Source: Bacteroidota bacterium | GTDB lineage: Bacteria > Bacteroidota > Bacteroidia > CAILMK01 | Assembly (NCBI GenBank): GCA_013287095.1 | Contig: JABDEJ010000057.1 | Span: forward strand, 1 to 14,999 | Reading direction: 5' to 3' | Length of the DNA stretch: 14,999 nucleotides | Part shown: positions 1 through 6,347 of the stretch, piece by piece | Layout: each line of letters opens with the position of its first letter | Numbering within the stretch: position 1 is the first letter of the stretch | The notes under the pieces: model-generated | Told to the model about the DNA's origin: nothing | Databases searched by the model: none | What the model saw: the letters and a program-made list of their open reading frames with translations, nothing else | Translations under genes and position numbers: made by a program

Positions 1-146
1 CAATATCCCCTTTTCAGGTGATATTGGGCGGTAAAAACCATCAGACCCTCTTCATTAAAATAATAATCATCTGATTCAAGAGGTTTTAATTCCTGGTTCC
101 CAGAAGGTTTACGTTCTACGGGTTCTTCTTTATTGGTTTCGCTCAC
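1..146 (-). CDS. DUF5522-type small protein, 3' end outside window
   Basis: The 48 visible residues run from a GTG start to the window edge. An acidic, low-complexity N-terminus (about residues 1-25) is followed by the segment DDYYFNEEGLMVFTAQYHLK and then RGY. This matches the conserved block of DUF5522 proteins, which in the family continues into a Cys-rich CCxxGCxHCPY-like end that falls outside the window here. The function of the family is not known; the expected cysteine cluster suggests metal binding (inference). The GTG is the first possible start, because an in-frame TGA lies directly before it. It shares four bases (GTGA) with the stop of the upstream gene, so translation is probably coupled to that gene. 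The DUF5522 assignment is from memory of the motif; function is unassigned. Confidence 0.75.
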   Translation of the reverse strand, partial: MSETNKEEPVERKPSGNQELKPLESDDYYFNEEGLMVFTAQYHLKRGY

Positions 147-667
147 TCAGCAAGTTTATCCGTTATTTTTTCCAGCTTTTCTGCCGTATATTTTCCTGAT
201 TCCGTATAAGTTACCTTACCTCTTGGATCTACAACAAACAGATATGGAAGGTCTTTATCCTTCATACCAAGTTTGCTCACATATTCCTGAACCGGCCCTG
301 GATAAATAAGCACGAATTTGTATAAAGAACTGTCCATAGATTCCTTAAGCTTTCTTTTTACTGTTTCAACTGAAACACCTTCAATTCCCCCCGTCATGGG
401 AATAAAATACATTTTCACCTGGAAAAAGCCATTGCCCGAAAGGCTGGCATATACTGGCTCAATCCAGCTGATCATGTCCTGTTCGGCTTTCATTGACCTG
501 ACCATCCCGATGAGGGCAAATTTGCCATGTGCATCCAACGGCAGACTGATGTTTTTTCCTGCAAGGTTGGTGCCCGACATGGTAGGGAAGTCTTTGGTAT
601 CGTCACGCAAAAAAGCCGTCATTGCTAAAAAAAGAAGGCTAATGACAAGAAATTTAAGCTTAATCAT
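143..667 (-). CDS. Exported thioredoxin-fold protein without cysteines
   Basis: This 174-residue protein has a hydrophobic N-terminal segment (residues 4-20), most likely a signal peptide or membrane anchor; there is no lipobox cysteine. The remainder looks like an AhpC/TlpA/Atp10-type thioredoxin fold: a FPTMSGTNLAGK entry strand (27-38), a core strand ending at KFALIGMVRS (49-58) followed by a helix with SWIEP (67-71), and a late LPYLFVVDPRGKV segment (140-152). There P141 sits where thioredoxins have the cis-proline. The position that normally carries CxxC reads SMKA, and the protein has no cysteine at all, so it cannot be a disulfide oxidoreductase. A chaperone or binding role is conceivable. 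It lies upstream of and overlaps the DUF5522 gene by 4 nt. The ATG at 667 precedes the signal sequence. The fold is fairly clear; the exact family is not. Confidence 0.65.
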   Translation of the reverse strand: MIKLKFLVISLLFLAMTAFLRDDTKDFPTMSGTNLAGKNISLPLDAHGKFALIGMVRSMKAEQDMISWIEPVYASLSGNGFFQVKMYFIPMTGGIEGVSVETVKRKLKESMDSSLYKFVLIYPGPVQEYVSKLGMKDKDLPYLFVVDPRGKVTYTESGKYTAEKLEKITDKLAE

Positions 668-776
668 AATTTTTGGTATTAATAAATTTGTCTGCTAACT
701 TACATAAAAAATTCGGCTCCAAAAGGTTCATTCCAAAACAACTATTTTTAATGGTCCTGCAAAAAAAAATGAAATT

Positions 777-810
777 TTTGTTGCACGTTTCAAATTTTGT
801 TGTAGCTTTG
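777..810 (+). promoter_or_regulatory. Bacteroidota-type promoter for an orphan RNA
   Basis: TTTG at 777-780 and TAGCTTTG at 803-810 are separated by 22 nt. This matches the Bacteroidota housekeeping consensus TTTG-N17-23-TAnnTTTG, with a perfect -7 box. Transcription would start near 815-817, heading right, away from the minus-strand gene at 143-667. No ATG occurs between here and the terminator at 911-948. Confidence 0.6.
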
Positions 811-816
811 GGGTCT

Positions 817-948
817 TGATTGAGGGACAATCATAAATTGATTTCTTTCACTCATTTAGCATTTAATATCATATATTGGTATAAAGATTTCTTTTGGTTG
901 GTTAGGGTGGGAGGAGCCTTCTTTTTTTAAGGAGGCTCTTCTCTTTTT
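817..948 (+). ncRNA. Candidate small non-coding RNA (about 130 nt)
   Basis: The 668-1060 gap holds no convincing coding sequence on either strand. On the plus strand it has a consensus promoter (777-810) and a strong intrinsic terminator (911-948), which bracket about 130 nt. The 5' end would begin with a 6-bp hairpin (TGATTG, loop AGGGA, CAATCA; 817-833). An AU-rich middle includes a weak ATATCA/TGGTAT hairpin near 868-886. Then comes a G-rich tract at 896-914 (GG-TT-GG-TTA-GGG-T-GGG-A-GG) that runs into the terminator stem. No ATG occurs inside. I cannot assign it to a known RNA family; it does not obviously fold into a 6S-like rod. Boundaries are inferred from the promoter and terminator. 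Confidence 0.5.
911..948 (+). terminator. Intrinsic terminator, plus strand
   Basis: Arms 911-923 (GAGGAGCCTTCTT) and 929-941 (AAGGAGGCTCTTC) form a 13-bp stem with two G-U pairs and a five-T loop, followed by TCTTTTT. Read on the minus strand the hairpin has no T tail, so it acts on rightward transcripts. No plus-strand gene lies upstream in the window. Confidence 0.75.
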
Positions 949-1060
949 ATAGCCCCATGTATATTTCAAGCATTTTTTTAAATTCACTCCTAATTCCCGT
1001 TAGCCAAGGCATTTCCCTGCTCTAAAAGAACCAAATTTATAGGGGAGAAAAATTGATTGA

Positions 1061-1498
1061 TTATTCTTCGTTGATGACAATCTTCTCTATCACGTCACCT
1101 TGCCGAACCTGGTCAATGACATCTAACCCATCTACCACCTTGCCGAAACAGGTATGTTTTCTATCAAGGTGAGCAGTATTGGTGCGACTATGGCAGATAA
1201 AGAACTGGGATCCTCCTGTATCTTTTCCTGCATGGGCCATAGAAAGTACGCCTCTATCGTGATGCTGGTTATTCCCATCCAGCTCGCATTTGATGCTGTA
1301 GCCGGGCCCCCCGCTACCTGTTCCGGTCGGGCACCCACCCTGAATAACGAAATCAGGGATCACCCGATGAAAAGTCAATCCGTCATAAAACCCCTTTTCA
1401 GCAAGGGTTATAAAATTCTTAACTGTGTTAGGTGCGTCCTTTTCATAGAATTCGACCTTCATGTCGCCTTTGGCTGTTTTTATGGTAGCTGTTTTCAT
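1061..1498 (-). CDS. Cyclophilin-type peptidyl-prolyl cis-trans isomerase
   Basis: This 145-residue protein is a single compact cyclophilin domain with no signal peptide, so it is probably cytoplasmic. It catalyses cis-trans isomerisation of Xaa-Pro bonds during folding. [13 protein letters not shown] (43-55) carries the catalytic arginine R45, [15 protein letters not shown] (87-101) gives the substrate-pocket Q98 and F99, and [15 protein letters not shown] lies near the C-terminus. A histidine stands where human CypA has its cyclosporin-binding tryptophan, as is common in short bacterial cyclophilins. The length is typical for the small prokaryotic type. The ATG at 1498 is the natural start. 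It lies 61 bp downstream of the EamA gene on the same strand, and that gap consists entirely of 7-nt repeats, so co-transcription is possible. No terminator is seen after its stop. Confidence 0.95.
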   Translation of the reverse strand: MKTATIKTAKGDMKVEFYEKDAPNTVKNFITLAEKGFYDGLTFHRVIPDFVIQGGCPTGTGSGGPGYSIKCELDGNNQHHDRGVLSMAHAGKDTGGSQFFICHSRTNTAHLDRKHTCFGKVVDGLDVIDQVRQGDVIEKIVINEE

Positions 1499-1500
1499 AT

Positions 1501-1577
1501 TTGTAAATTATTAATTGTGAGTGGTTAATGGTGAGTGGTAAGTCCCTAATTCGTAATTCCTAATTCTTAATTCGTAA
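1501..1577. repeat. Eleven tandem 7-nt units (STRR-like)
   Basis: Read on the plus strand, the 77 bp divide into eleven heptamers in one register: ttgtaaa, ttattaa, ttgtgag, tggttaa, tggtgag, tggtaag, tccctaa, ttcgtaa, ttcctaa, ttcttaa, ttcgtaa. The shared pattern is T-[TGC]-x-x-[tg]-A-[AG]. The block fills the whole gap between the cyclophilin start and the EamA stop and also encodes the last EamA residues (LRIKN). Confidence 0.85.
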
Positions 1578-2471
1578 CTGTTTTTTCTGCCCTGCAATGA
1601 TGATGCCGCTCAGGATTAACAGGAGGCTAAACAATGTTACAAAATTAATAGTTTCCCCGGCAACTATTCCCCACATAATAGAAACTACAGGAATTAAATA
1701 AGTAACAAAAGACCCAAAAAGCGCAGAGGATGCCTGTATAAGCCTCACAACCAATACAATTGCCATGGCTGAGCCTAATACGGCAAGAATGGCAATAAAT
1801 AAGAGAGAGTGAATTCCTTCAGGATTTTGAACCACCCTTGTTGGAAAATCAGAAAAGAACAATAACCAGATGGTTAAAGGAACTGCAAAAAATGAATAAG
1901 CAAAACCTGAAACAATATGTCCCGGAACCATATTTAAATGCTTTTTGACTATATTGCTTGCAAAGCCATAAAGGATAGTCGCAATTAAGATTAAACCGGC
2001 ATAAATAGCTGTATTTGTGGTTTCAGCAACTGATCTTATATGATTCTCGCCGAAAAAAACCAACAAGAATGCGCCGGCAAACCCAATAATGACCCCAAAG
2101 AGTCCATACCAATTAAAAGCGATTCCAAAAAACAATAACCCAACGACCAATGTAAAAATTGGGGTAAGCGAATTTAAAATACCTGCTGTAGAACTGCTTA
2201 CAACAGTCTCAGACTCTGCGAAAAGGAAGGCAGGAATGCCGGAATTTGTGAGACCGAATAAAAAAATATAAAACAGATCACCGCGTTTCACTTTCCTGGC
2301 GTGCCTGATGGTTACAGGCAACATGCATAAAGCAGCAATACATATCCGCAATGAAGCCATCTGCATGGGTGGATATGCTTCGAGGCCTTTTTTCATGAGT
2401 ATGAATGAACTGCCCCAGATAAGTGAAAGGACAATCAGTAATACCCAGGCTTCAGGTTTAATCTTGCTCAA
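1560..2471 (-). CDS. EamA/DMT-family membrane transporter
   Basis: This 303-residue integral membrane protein has about ten hydrophobic helices arranged as two EamA repeats (roughly residues 9-140 and 155-292). The family signature IWGSSFILMKKGLEAYPP (19-36) is followed by LRICIAALCMLP, and the second repeat opens near IYAGLILIATILYGFASN. DMT-superfamily proteins of this kind export metabolites or amino acids; the substrate cannot be read from the sequence. The start is TTG at 2471: an in-frame TGA lies two codons upstream, and the next Met (residue 26) would remove most of the first helix. The final residues LRIKN are encoded by the heptamer repeat. It lies downstream of hutI on the same strand with a 60-bp gap that shows no terminator. 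Confidence 0.9.
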   Translation of the reverse strand: MSKIKPEAWVLLIVLSLIWGSSFILMKKGLEAYPPMQMASLRICIAALCMLPVTIRHARKVKRGDLFYIFLFGLTNSGIPAFLFAESETVVSSSTAGILNSLTPIFTLVVGLLFFGIAFNWYGLFGVIIGFAGAFLLVFFGENHIRSVAETTNTAIYAGLILIATILYGFASNIVKKHLNMVPGHIVSGFAYSFFAVPLTIWLLFFSDFPTRVVQNPEGIHSLLFIAILAVLGSAMAIVLVVRLIQASSALFGSFVTYLIPVVSIMWGIVAGETINFVTLFSLLLILSGIIIAGQKKQLRIKN

Positions 2472-2531
2472 TAATCAGGATTTTTAAGCGAAGATAAGAT
2501 TTTAAAAACTGGGTTTTTATTAGATCCGCGA

Positions 2532-3767
2532 CTAAACCACCTTCCCATTCAAAATCACAGTTTCAATACGGTTTGTCCCAAAAGAATACGGTATAAAACT
2601 ATAATCCGCCATAGGTTCAGTAATAAAAAGATTCGCCTTTTTACCAGGACTTATACTTCCCACGCTATCAGATAATTCGAGTGCATGAGCGCCGTTGATT
2701 GTTGCAGCATTTATAGCTTCTTCAGGCGTCATTTTCAAATGAAGACATGCTAAAGATAGCACAAAATTCATATTACCCGAAGGTGATGACCCGGGATTGT
2801 AATCAGATGCAAGGGCGATGGGTAACCCTGCTTCGATCATTTTACGGGCGGGCGGGTAATGCAGGTTCAGGAAAAAAGCCGTGGATGGCAATAGAATGGG
2901 CATTGTTTCTGATTTCATCAGGGACTCAATCTCCTTATCACCTGTAAACTCCAGGTGGTCAACAGAAAGGGCATTATTGGCAACTCCCACCTGGATACCG
3001 CCTGAATAGTCAAGTTCATTGGCATGAATTCGCGGCTTAAGACCATATTCGACACCCGCTTTGAGTATGATATCTGTTTCATCAGGCGTAAAAAATCCCT
3101 TGTCACAAAACACATCAATATAATCTGCCAATCCCTCTTTTTTTATCGCTGGCAGCATTTTATCAATGATCTCGCTGATATATAGTTCCCTGTCATATTT
3201 ATAGATAGTAGGTATGGCATGTGCCCCGAGAAAAGTAGCTTTAATGGGTATGGGACTCGTTTCTTTTAATCTTTTAATAACCCTAAGCATTTTTAACTCT
3301 GATTCGACACTCAGCCCATAGCCACTTTTAATCTCTATGGCACCCGTACCACTTCGTATTACTTCGTTCAGCCTTTTCATGACTGATTCATACAACTCAT
3401 CTTCTGATGTTTGGGCTAATTTTGCAGCAGAATTGAGTATCCCACCTCCTGCTTCAGCAATCTCCTGGTATGTCGCCCCTTTTATTCGCATTACAAACTC
3501 GTGCTCACGACTGCCTGCAAAAACAAGATGGGTGTGCGGATCAATATATGAAGGAAAAACAAACTTGCCTGAAGCATCAATTTTCTCAGCATTTTCAATT
3601 TCTGGAAGCCTATCCATTTGCCCGAAAGATACTATCGTTCCATCTTTTACTAAAAGCCATGCATCGGTAATAACAGGCAATTTGGCCATATCGCTTCCTG
3701 CAACTATCTTGCGGCTATTATTTTCAACCTGGACCAGGCCTTTAATATGATGTATCAGCAAATTCAT
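2532..3767 (-). CDS. hutI: Imidazolonepropionase
   Basis: This cytoplasmic amidohydrolase of 411 residues has the family length. It hydrolyses 4-imidazolone-5-propanoate to N-formimino-glutamate, the third step of histidine degradation. The amidohydrolase metal-site residues are visible: IDPHTH (75-80, H78 and H80), RIHANELDYSGG (246-257, H248) and ASDYNPGSSPSGNM (320-333, D322). FAGSREHEF and GGGILNSA are further HutI hallmarks. HANE replaces the more common HADE. The ATG at 3767 gives the expected N-terminal beta-sandwich. No hutH, hutU or hutG gene is present in the window, so the pathway is dispersed or lies elsewhere. It is divergent from the gamma-carbonic-anhydrase-like gene, 24 bp away. 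Confidence 0.96.
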   Translation of the reverse strand: MNLLIHHIKGLVQVENNSRKIVAGSDMAKLPVITDAWLLVKDGTIVSFGQMDRLPEIENAEKIDASGKFVFPSYIDPHTHLVFAGSREHEFVMRIKGATYQEIAEAGGGILNSAAKLAQTSEDELYESVMKRLNEVIRSGTGAIEIKSGYGLSVESELKMLRVIKRLKETSPIPIKATFLGAHAIPTIYKYDRELYISEIIDKMLPAIKKEGLADYIDVFCDKGFFTPDETDIILKAGVEYGLKPRIHANELDYSGGIQVGVANNALSVDHLEFTGDKEIESLMKSETMPILLPSTAFFLNLHYPPARKMIEAGLPIALASDYNPGSSPSGNMNFVLSLACLHLKMTPEEAINAATINGAHALELSDSVGSISPGKKANLFITEPMADYSFIPYSFGTNRIETVILNGKVV

Positions 3768-3791
3768 TTCCGGTTAAACGAAAATTAGCCC

Positions 3792-4301
3792 ATGACGTTT
3801 TTAGAAGAACTTGAAGCAAAAGTAAGCAAAGGAACCAATGTATTCATTGCGCCTGGTGCCGTTGTGATTGGGAATGTTCAATTAGCAGACAATGTTTCGG
3901 TTTGGTTCAATGCTGTTATAAGGGCTGACACAGATTCAATTAGTATCGGAAAAAATACGAATGTCCAGGATGGATGCATTATCCATGAAGATCCGGGAGC
4001 CCCTGTTGTCATTGGTGAAAATGTTGTCCTGGGTCATGCTGCCATTGTGCATGGTGCAACAGTTGGCAACAATACACTTATTGGTATGCGGGCTACCCTT
4101 CTTAATCACGTACAGGTAGGTTCATGGTGCATCATAGGTGCTCACAGTTTGCTTCCCGAAGGCACAAAAATTCCTGATTATTCGGTTGTGATGGGCTCAC
4201 CGGGAAAGGTGGTAAAAACATTGACTGAAAGGCAAATAGAGAAAGTGAAAACAAATGCACAAGCCTACGTTGACCTTGCCAAAAAATATATGGATATCTA
4301 G
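3792..4301 (+). CDS. Gamma-carbonic-anhydrase-like hexapeptide-repeat protein
   Basis: This 169-residue left-handed beta-helix protein has hexapeptide repeats from about residue 18 to 150 (VFIAPGAVVIGNVQLADNVS and onward) and a C-terminal helix. The gamma-class residues are present: R44 and D46 in VIRADTD, Q59-D60 in NVQDG, and the three histidines that would bind Zn/Fe between subunits of a trimer, H65 (IIHED), H82 and H87 (LGHAAIVHG). This is the YrdA/PaaY/CaiE-like short form. Such proteins often have weak or untested CO2-hydration activity, so carbonic anhydrase activity is possible but unproven. The ATG at 3792 is used. No separate promoter fits in the 24-bp gap to hutI, so its promoter may overlap the hutI start. 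Confidence 0.93.
   Translation: MTFLEELEAKVSKGTNVFIAPGAVVIGNVQLADNVSVWFNAVIRADTDSISIGKNTNVQDGCIIHEDPGAPVVIGENVVLGHAAIVHGATVGNNTLIGMRATLLNHVQVGSWCIIGAHSLLPEGTKIPDYSVVMGSPGKVVKTLTERQIEKVKTNAQAYVDLAKKYMDI
3817..3824 (-). promoter_or_regulatory. Possible -7 box for hutI
   Basis: The minus strand reads TACTTTTG here, a perfect TAnnTTTG, which would place the hutI transcription start about 43 nt before its ATG. No TTG element is found 17-23 nt upstream, and the site lies inside the coding region of the divergent gene, so support is modest. Confidence 0.3.
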
Positions 4302-4313
4302 CTTTTTATTTTA

Positions 4314-4321
4314 TACTTTTG
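4314..4321 (+). promoter_or_regulatory. Possible -7 box for the MFS-DedA pair
   Basis: TACTTTTG matches TAnnTTTG exactly and lies 30 nt before the TTG start at 4352, inside the 50-bp gap after the hexapeptide-repeat gene. No clear -33 element is seen. It may start a two-gene MFS-DedA transcript. Confidence 0.4.
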
Positions 4322-4351
4322 CACAAACCTGCAAATCAGAAAACTTAAACA

Positions 4352-5590
4352 TTGGAAAAACCCAAAGGAGTCTTTAGCCTTATTGTCATCGTAGCCGCAC
4401 TTGGCTATTTCGTTGACCTGTATGATCTTGTTTTATTTGGCGTTGTAAGGGATGCCAGCCTCAAATCCCTGGGTTTGAGTGGTCAGGTTTTGCGGGAAGC
4501 CAGTATTTCGCTTTTTAATTTCCAAATGGCTGGGTTCCTTATAGGGGGAATTGTTTGGGGCATTTTTGGTGATATTAAGGGCCGGCTTTCGGTACTTTTC
4601 GGAACGATCATTTTGTATTCTGCGGCTAATATTGCAAATGGTTTTGTGAATGATCTGACCTCTTATTCCATCTTAAGATTTATTGCAGGGATTGGCCTCG
4701 CCGGTGAACTTGGTGTTGGCATCACCCTTGTTTCAGAATCGCTGCCAATTAAAAAAAGAACTTTAGGAACCATGCTGGTTGTGGCTTTCGGGGCACTTGG
4801 TGCTGTGTTGGCTGCCCAGGTGGGTAATATGGGATGGAGAACAGCTTATTTTGTGGGTGGTGGATTGGGTTTTGTCTTGCTTTTTCTAAGGATCGGCACT
4901 CATGAATCGGCCATATATAAAAATATCAGTAACTCAAATGTCAGCAAAGGCTCTTTCCATCAACTGTTTACTTCTAAAGAACGCTTTTTAAAATACCTCG
5001 GCTGTATTTGCATCGGGCTGCCTGTATGGTTCGCGTTAGGGGTGCTCACCTTTAATGCGAATGATTTCGCAGCTGTTATTGGAGTTAAAGGAACCGTGGT
5101 TATTGGCAAATGTATCATGTTTAGCTATCTCGGACTTACTACAGGCGACATTTGCTGTGGATTGCTGAGCTATGTACTTAAAAGTCGGCGAAAAGCCATT
5201 CTTATTTTTCTTTCCACAAGTATTATCTCATTTACCTGGTACATGCTCGTTAGGGACATTTCATTAGGATACTTTTATTTTCTTATGTTCATGTTGGGAA
5301 CACTCACAGGATATTGGGCGATATTTGTCACGATTGCTGCAGAGCAGTTTGGTACCAACCTGCGCGCTACAGTTACAACCACTGTTCCCAACTTTGTCCG
5401 CGGCGCAACCGTCCCAATAACGTTATCTTATGTAGCTTTGCAGAAGAATCTTGGTGTTCTTTACAGTGCAAGTATTGTAGGTGCAGTATGTTTAGGACTA
5501 GCTCTTATTTCCATAATATCAATAAAAGAAACATTCTTTAAGGACCTTGATTATATCGAAGAATTAAATAAATCAACCAAATCAAAATAA
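4352..5590 (+). CDS. MFS transporter
   Basis: This 412-residue protein has about twelve hydrophobic segments. Helix 1 carries two acidic residues in GYFVDLYDLVLFG (18-30), a feature of proton-coupled sugar/organate-type MFS members, and the loop after helix 2 has a GDIKGRLS version of the GxxxDxxGR motif (73-80). RATVTTTVPNFVRGA marks a late loop-helix boundary in the second half. The substrate is unknown. The start is TTG at 4352, since an in-frame TAA lies two codons upstream and the next Met (about residue 59) would delete helix 1. The gene ends 1 nt before the DedA gene, so the two are almost certainly co-transcribed. Confidence 0.9.
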   Translation: MEKPKGVFSLIVIVAALGYFVDLYDLVLFGVVRDASLKSLGLSGQVLREASISLFNFQMAGFLIGGIVWGIFGDIKGRLSVLFGTIILYSAANIANGFVNDLTSYSILRFIAGIGLAGELGVGITLVSESLPIKKRTLGTMLVVAFGALGAVLAAQVGNMGWRTAYFVGGGLGFVLLFLRIGTHESAIYKNISNSNVSKGSFHQLFTSKERFLKYLGCICIGLPVWFALGVLTFNANDFAAVIGVKGTVVIGKCIMFSYLGLTTGDICCGLLSYVLKSRRKAILIFLSTSIISFTWYMLVRDISLGYFYFLMFMLGTLTGYWAIFVTIAAEQFGTNLRATVTTTVPNFVRGATVPITLSYVALQKNLGVLYSASIVGAVCLGLALISIISIKETFFKDLDYIEELNKSTKSK

Positions 5591-5591
5591 C

Positions 5592-6272
5592 ATGGATTTC
5601 AATAGTTTAAAAGAGTGGATCAGGCCGGAGCATATCGTAAGAGTTGGTGGAACTGCCCTCATCATGGGCGTTATTTTTGCTGAAACTGGCCTATTGATCG
5701 GCTTTTTCTTCCCTGGCGATTCATTATTGTTCACGGCTGGTTTGTTAGCCGCAATCCCAGGAGCAGATGGGATTACTCCCGTGCTTGATATAAATATTTA
5801 TTTGCTTTTGACAGGGGTTTTTGTCGCAGCAATTTTAGGTAATACGCTCGGATATTTTGTTGGAAAAACACTCGGGCCGAGATTGTTTACAAAAGAAGAT
5901 TCCTTGCTTTTTAAGAAAAAGTATTTGGATATGACCCGCAGTTTTTATGAGCGATACGGAAGACTGGCAATTATTGCAGGAAGGTTCCTTCCGATTATCA
6001 GAACTTTTGTTCCTGTTTTGGCAGGAGCCATTAAACTTGATTTTGTGAGGTTTACCATGTACAATATTGTTGGTGGACTTGCATGGACAGCCTCATTCAT
6101 CCTGCTCGGTTATTTTCTGGGTGCAAGTTTTCCGGGACCGATCACGAAAAATCTGGATTATATCGTTATATTCCTGATTATCATAACGATCCTTCCCGTA
6201 ATACGTACGTATAAACGTGAGCGCAGAAGGCATTTGAATAGTCAACAGGAAGAAGTCAACAGTCAACAGTGA
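5592..6272 (+). CDS. DedA-family (VTT/SNARE-associated) membrane protein
   Basis: This 226-residue inner-membrane protein belongs to the DedA family, implicated in membrane homeostasis and lipid-carrier or phospholipid flipping. The acidic and arginine residues known to be essential in E. coli YqjA/YghB have counterparts here: E31 in FAETG, D43 in FFPGDS, and R131 and R137 in GRFLPIIRTFVPVLAGA. Re-entrant hydrophobic loops and about four to five helices are visible. The C-terminus is unusual: after RRERRRHL-like basic residues, the tail NSQQEEVNSQQ is encoded by 7-nt repeats (AGTCAAC units) and the stop lies inside the repeat. Start ATG is 1 nt after the MFS stop. The gene converges on the amino acid permease. 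Confidence 0.94.
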   Translation: MDFNSLKEWIRPEHIVRVGGTALIMGVIFAETGLLIGFFFPGDSLLFTAGLLAAIPGADGITPVLDINIYLLLTGVFVAAILGNTLGYFVGKTLGPRLFTKEDSLLFKKKYLDMTRSFYERYGRLAIIAGRFLPIIRTFVPVLAGAIKLDFVRFTMYNIVGGLAWTASFILLGYFLGASFPGPITKNLDYIVIFLIIITILPVIRTYKRERRRHLNSQQEEVNSQQ

Positions 6273-6347
6273 CGACTGTTTGATACAGAATATTCTGAAA
6301 TCAGCTCTCCTTACTGTTGACTGTTGACTGTTGACTGACAACTGCCA
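6240..6347. repeat. 7-nt repeats in inverted orientation between convergent genes
   Basis: Left arm heptamers, in one register from 6240: agtcaac, aggaaga, agtcaac, agtcaac, agtgacg. Right arm from 6313: actgttg three times, then actgaca and actgcca. The arms are reverse complements: 6254-6270 and 6313-6329 form a perfect 17-bp inverted repeat. The 42-nt loop contains the 12-bp palindrome CAGAATATTCTG (6286-6297). The structure could end transcription or block RNA decay from both sides. There is no T tract directly after either arm, so it is not a classical intrinsic terminator. Confidence 0.85.

Noticed and set aside
318..698. Plus-strand ORF over the thioredoxin-fold gene
   Set aside because: It is antisense to a gene with a clear signal peptide and fold, and its translation shows no family features.
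957..1025. 22-codon ORF (MYISSIF...) after the AAGGAGG in the terminator
   Set aside because: The Shine-Dalgarno-like sequence is part of the terminator stem and 21 nt from the ATG; the peptide has no recognisable features.
1032..1039. Minus-strand TAAATTTG promoter-like box after the cyclophilin gene
   Set aside because: It has no TTG element at the right spacing and would need a leader of about 360 nt to reach the next minus-strand gene; likely chance in AT-rich DNA.
2532..4301. hut operon including the neighbouring gene
   Set aside because: Only hutI is present; the divergent hexapeptide-repeat protein is a general gamma-carbonic-anhydrase-like gene with no role in histidine degradation.
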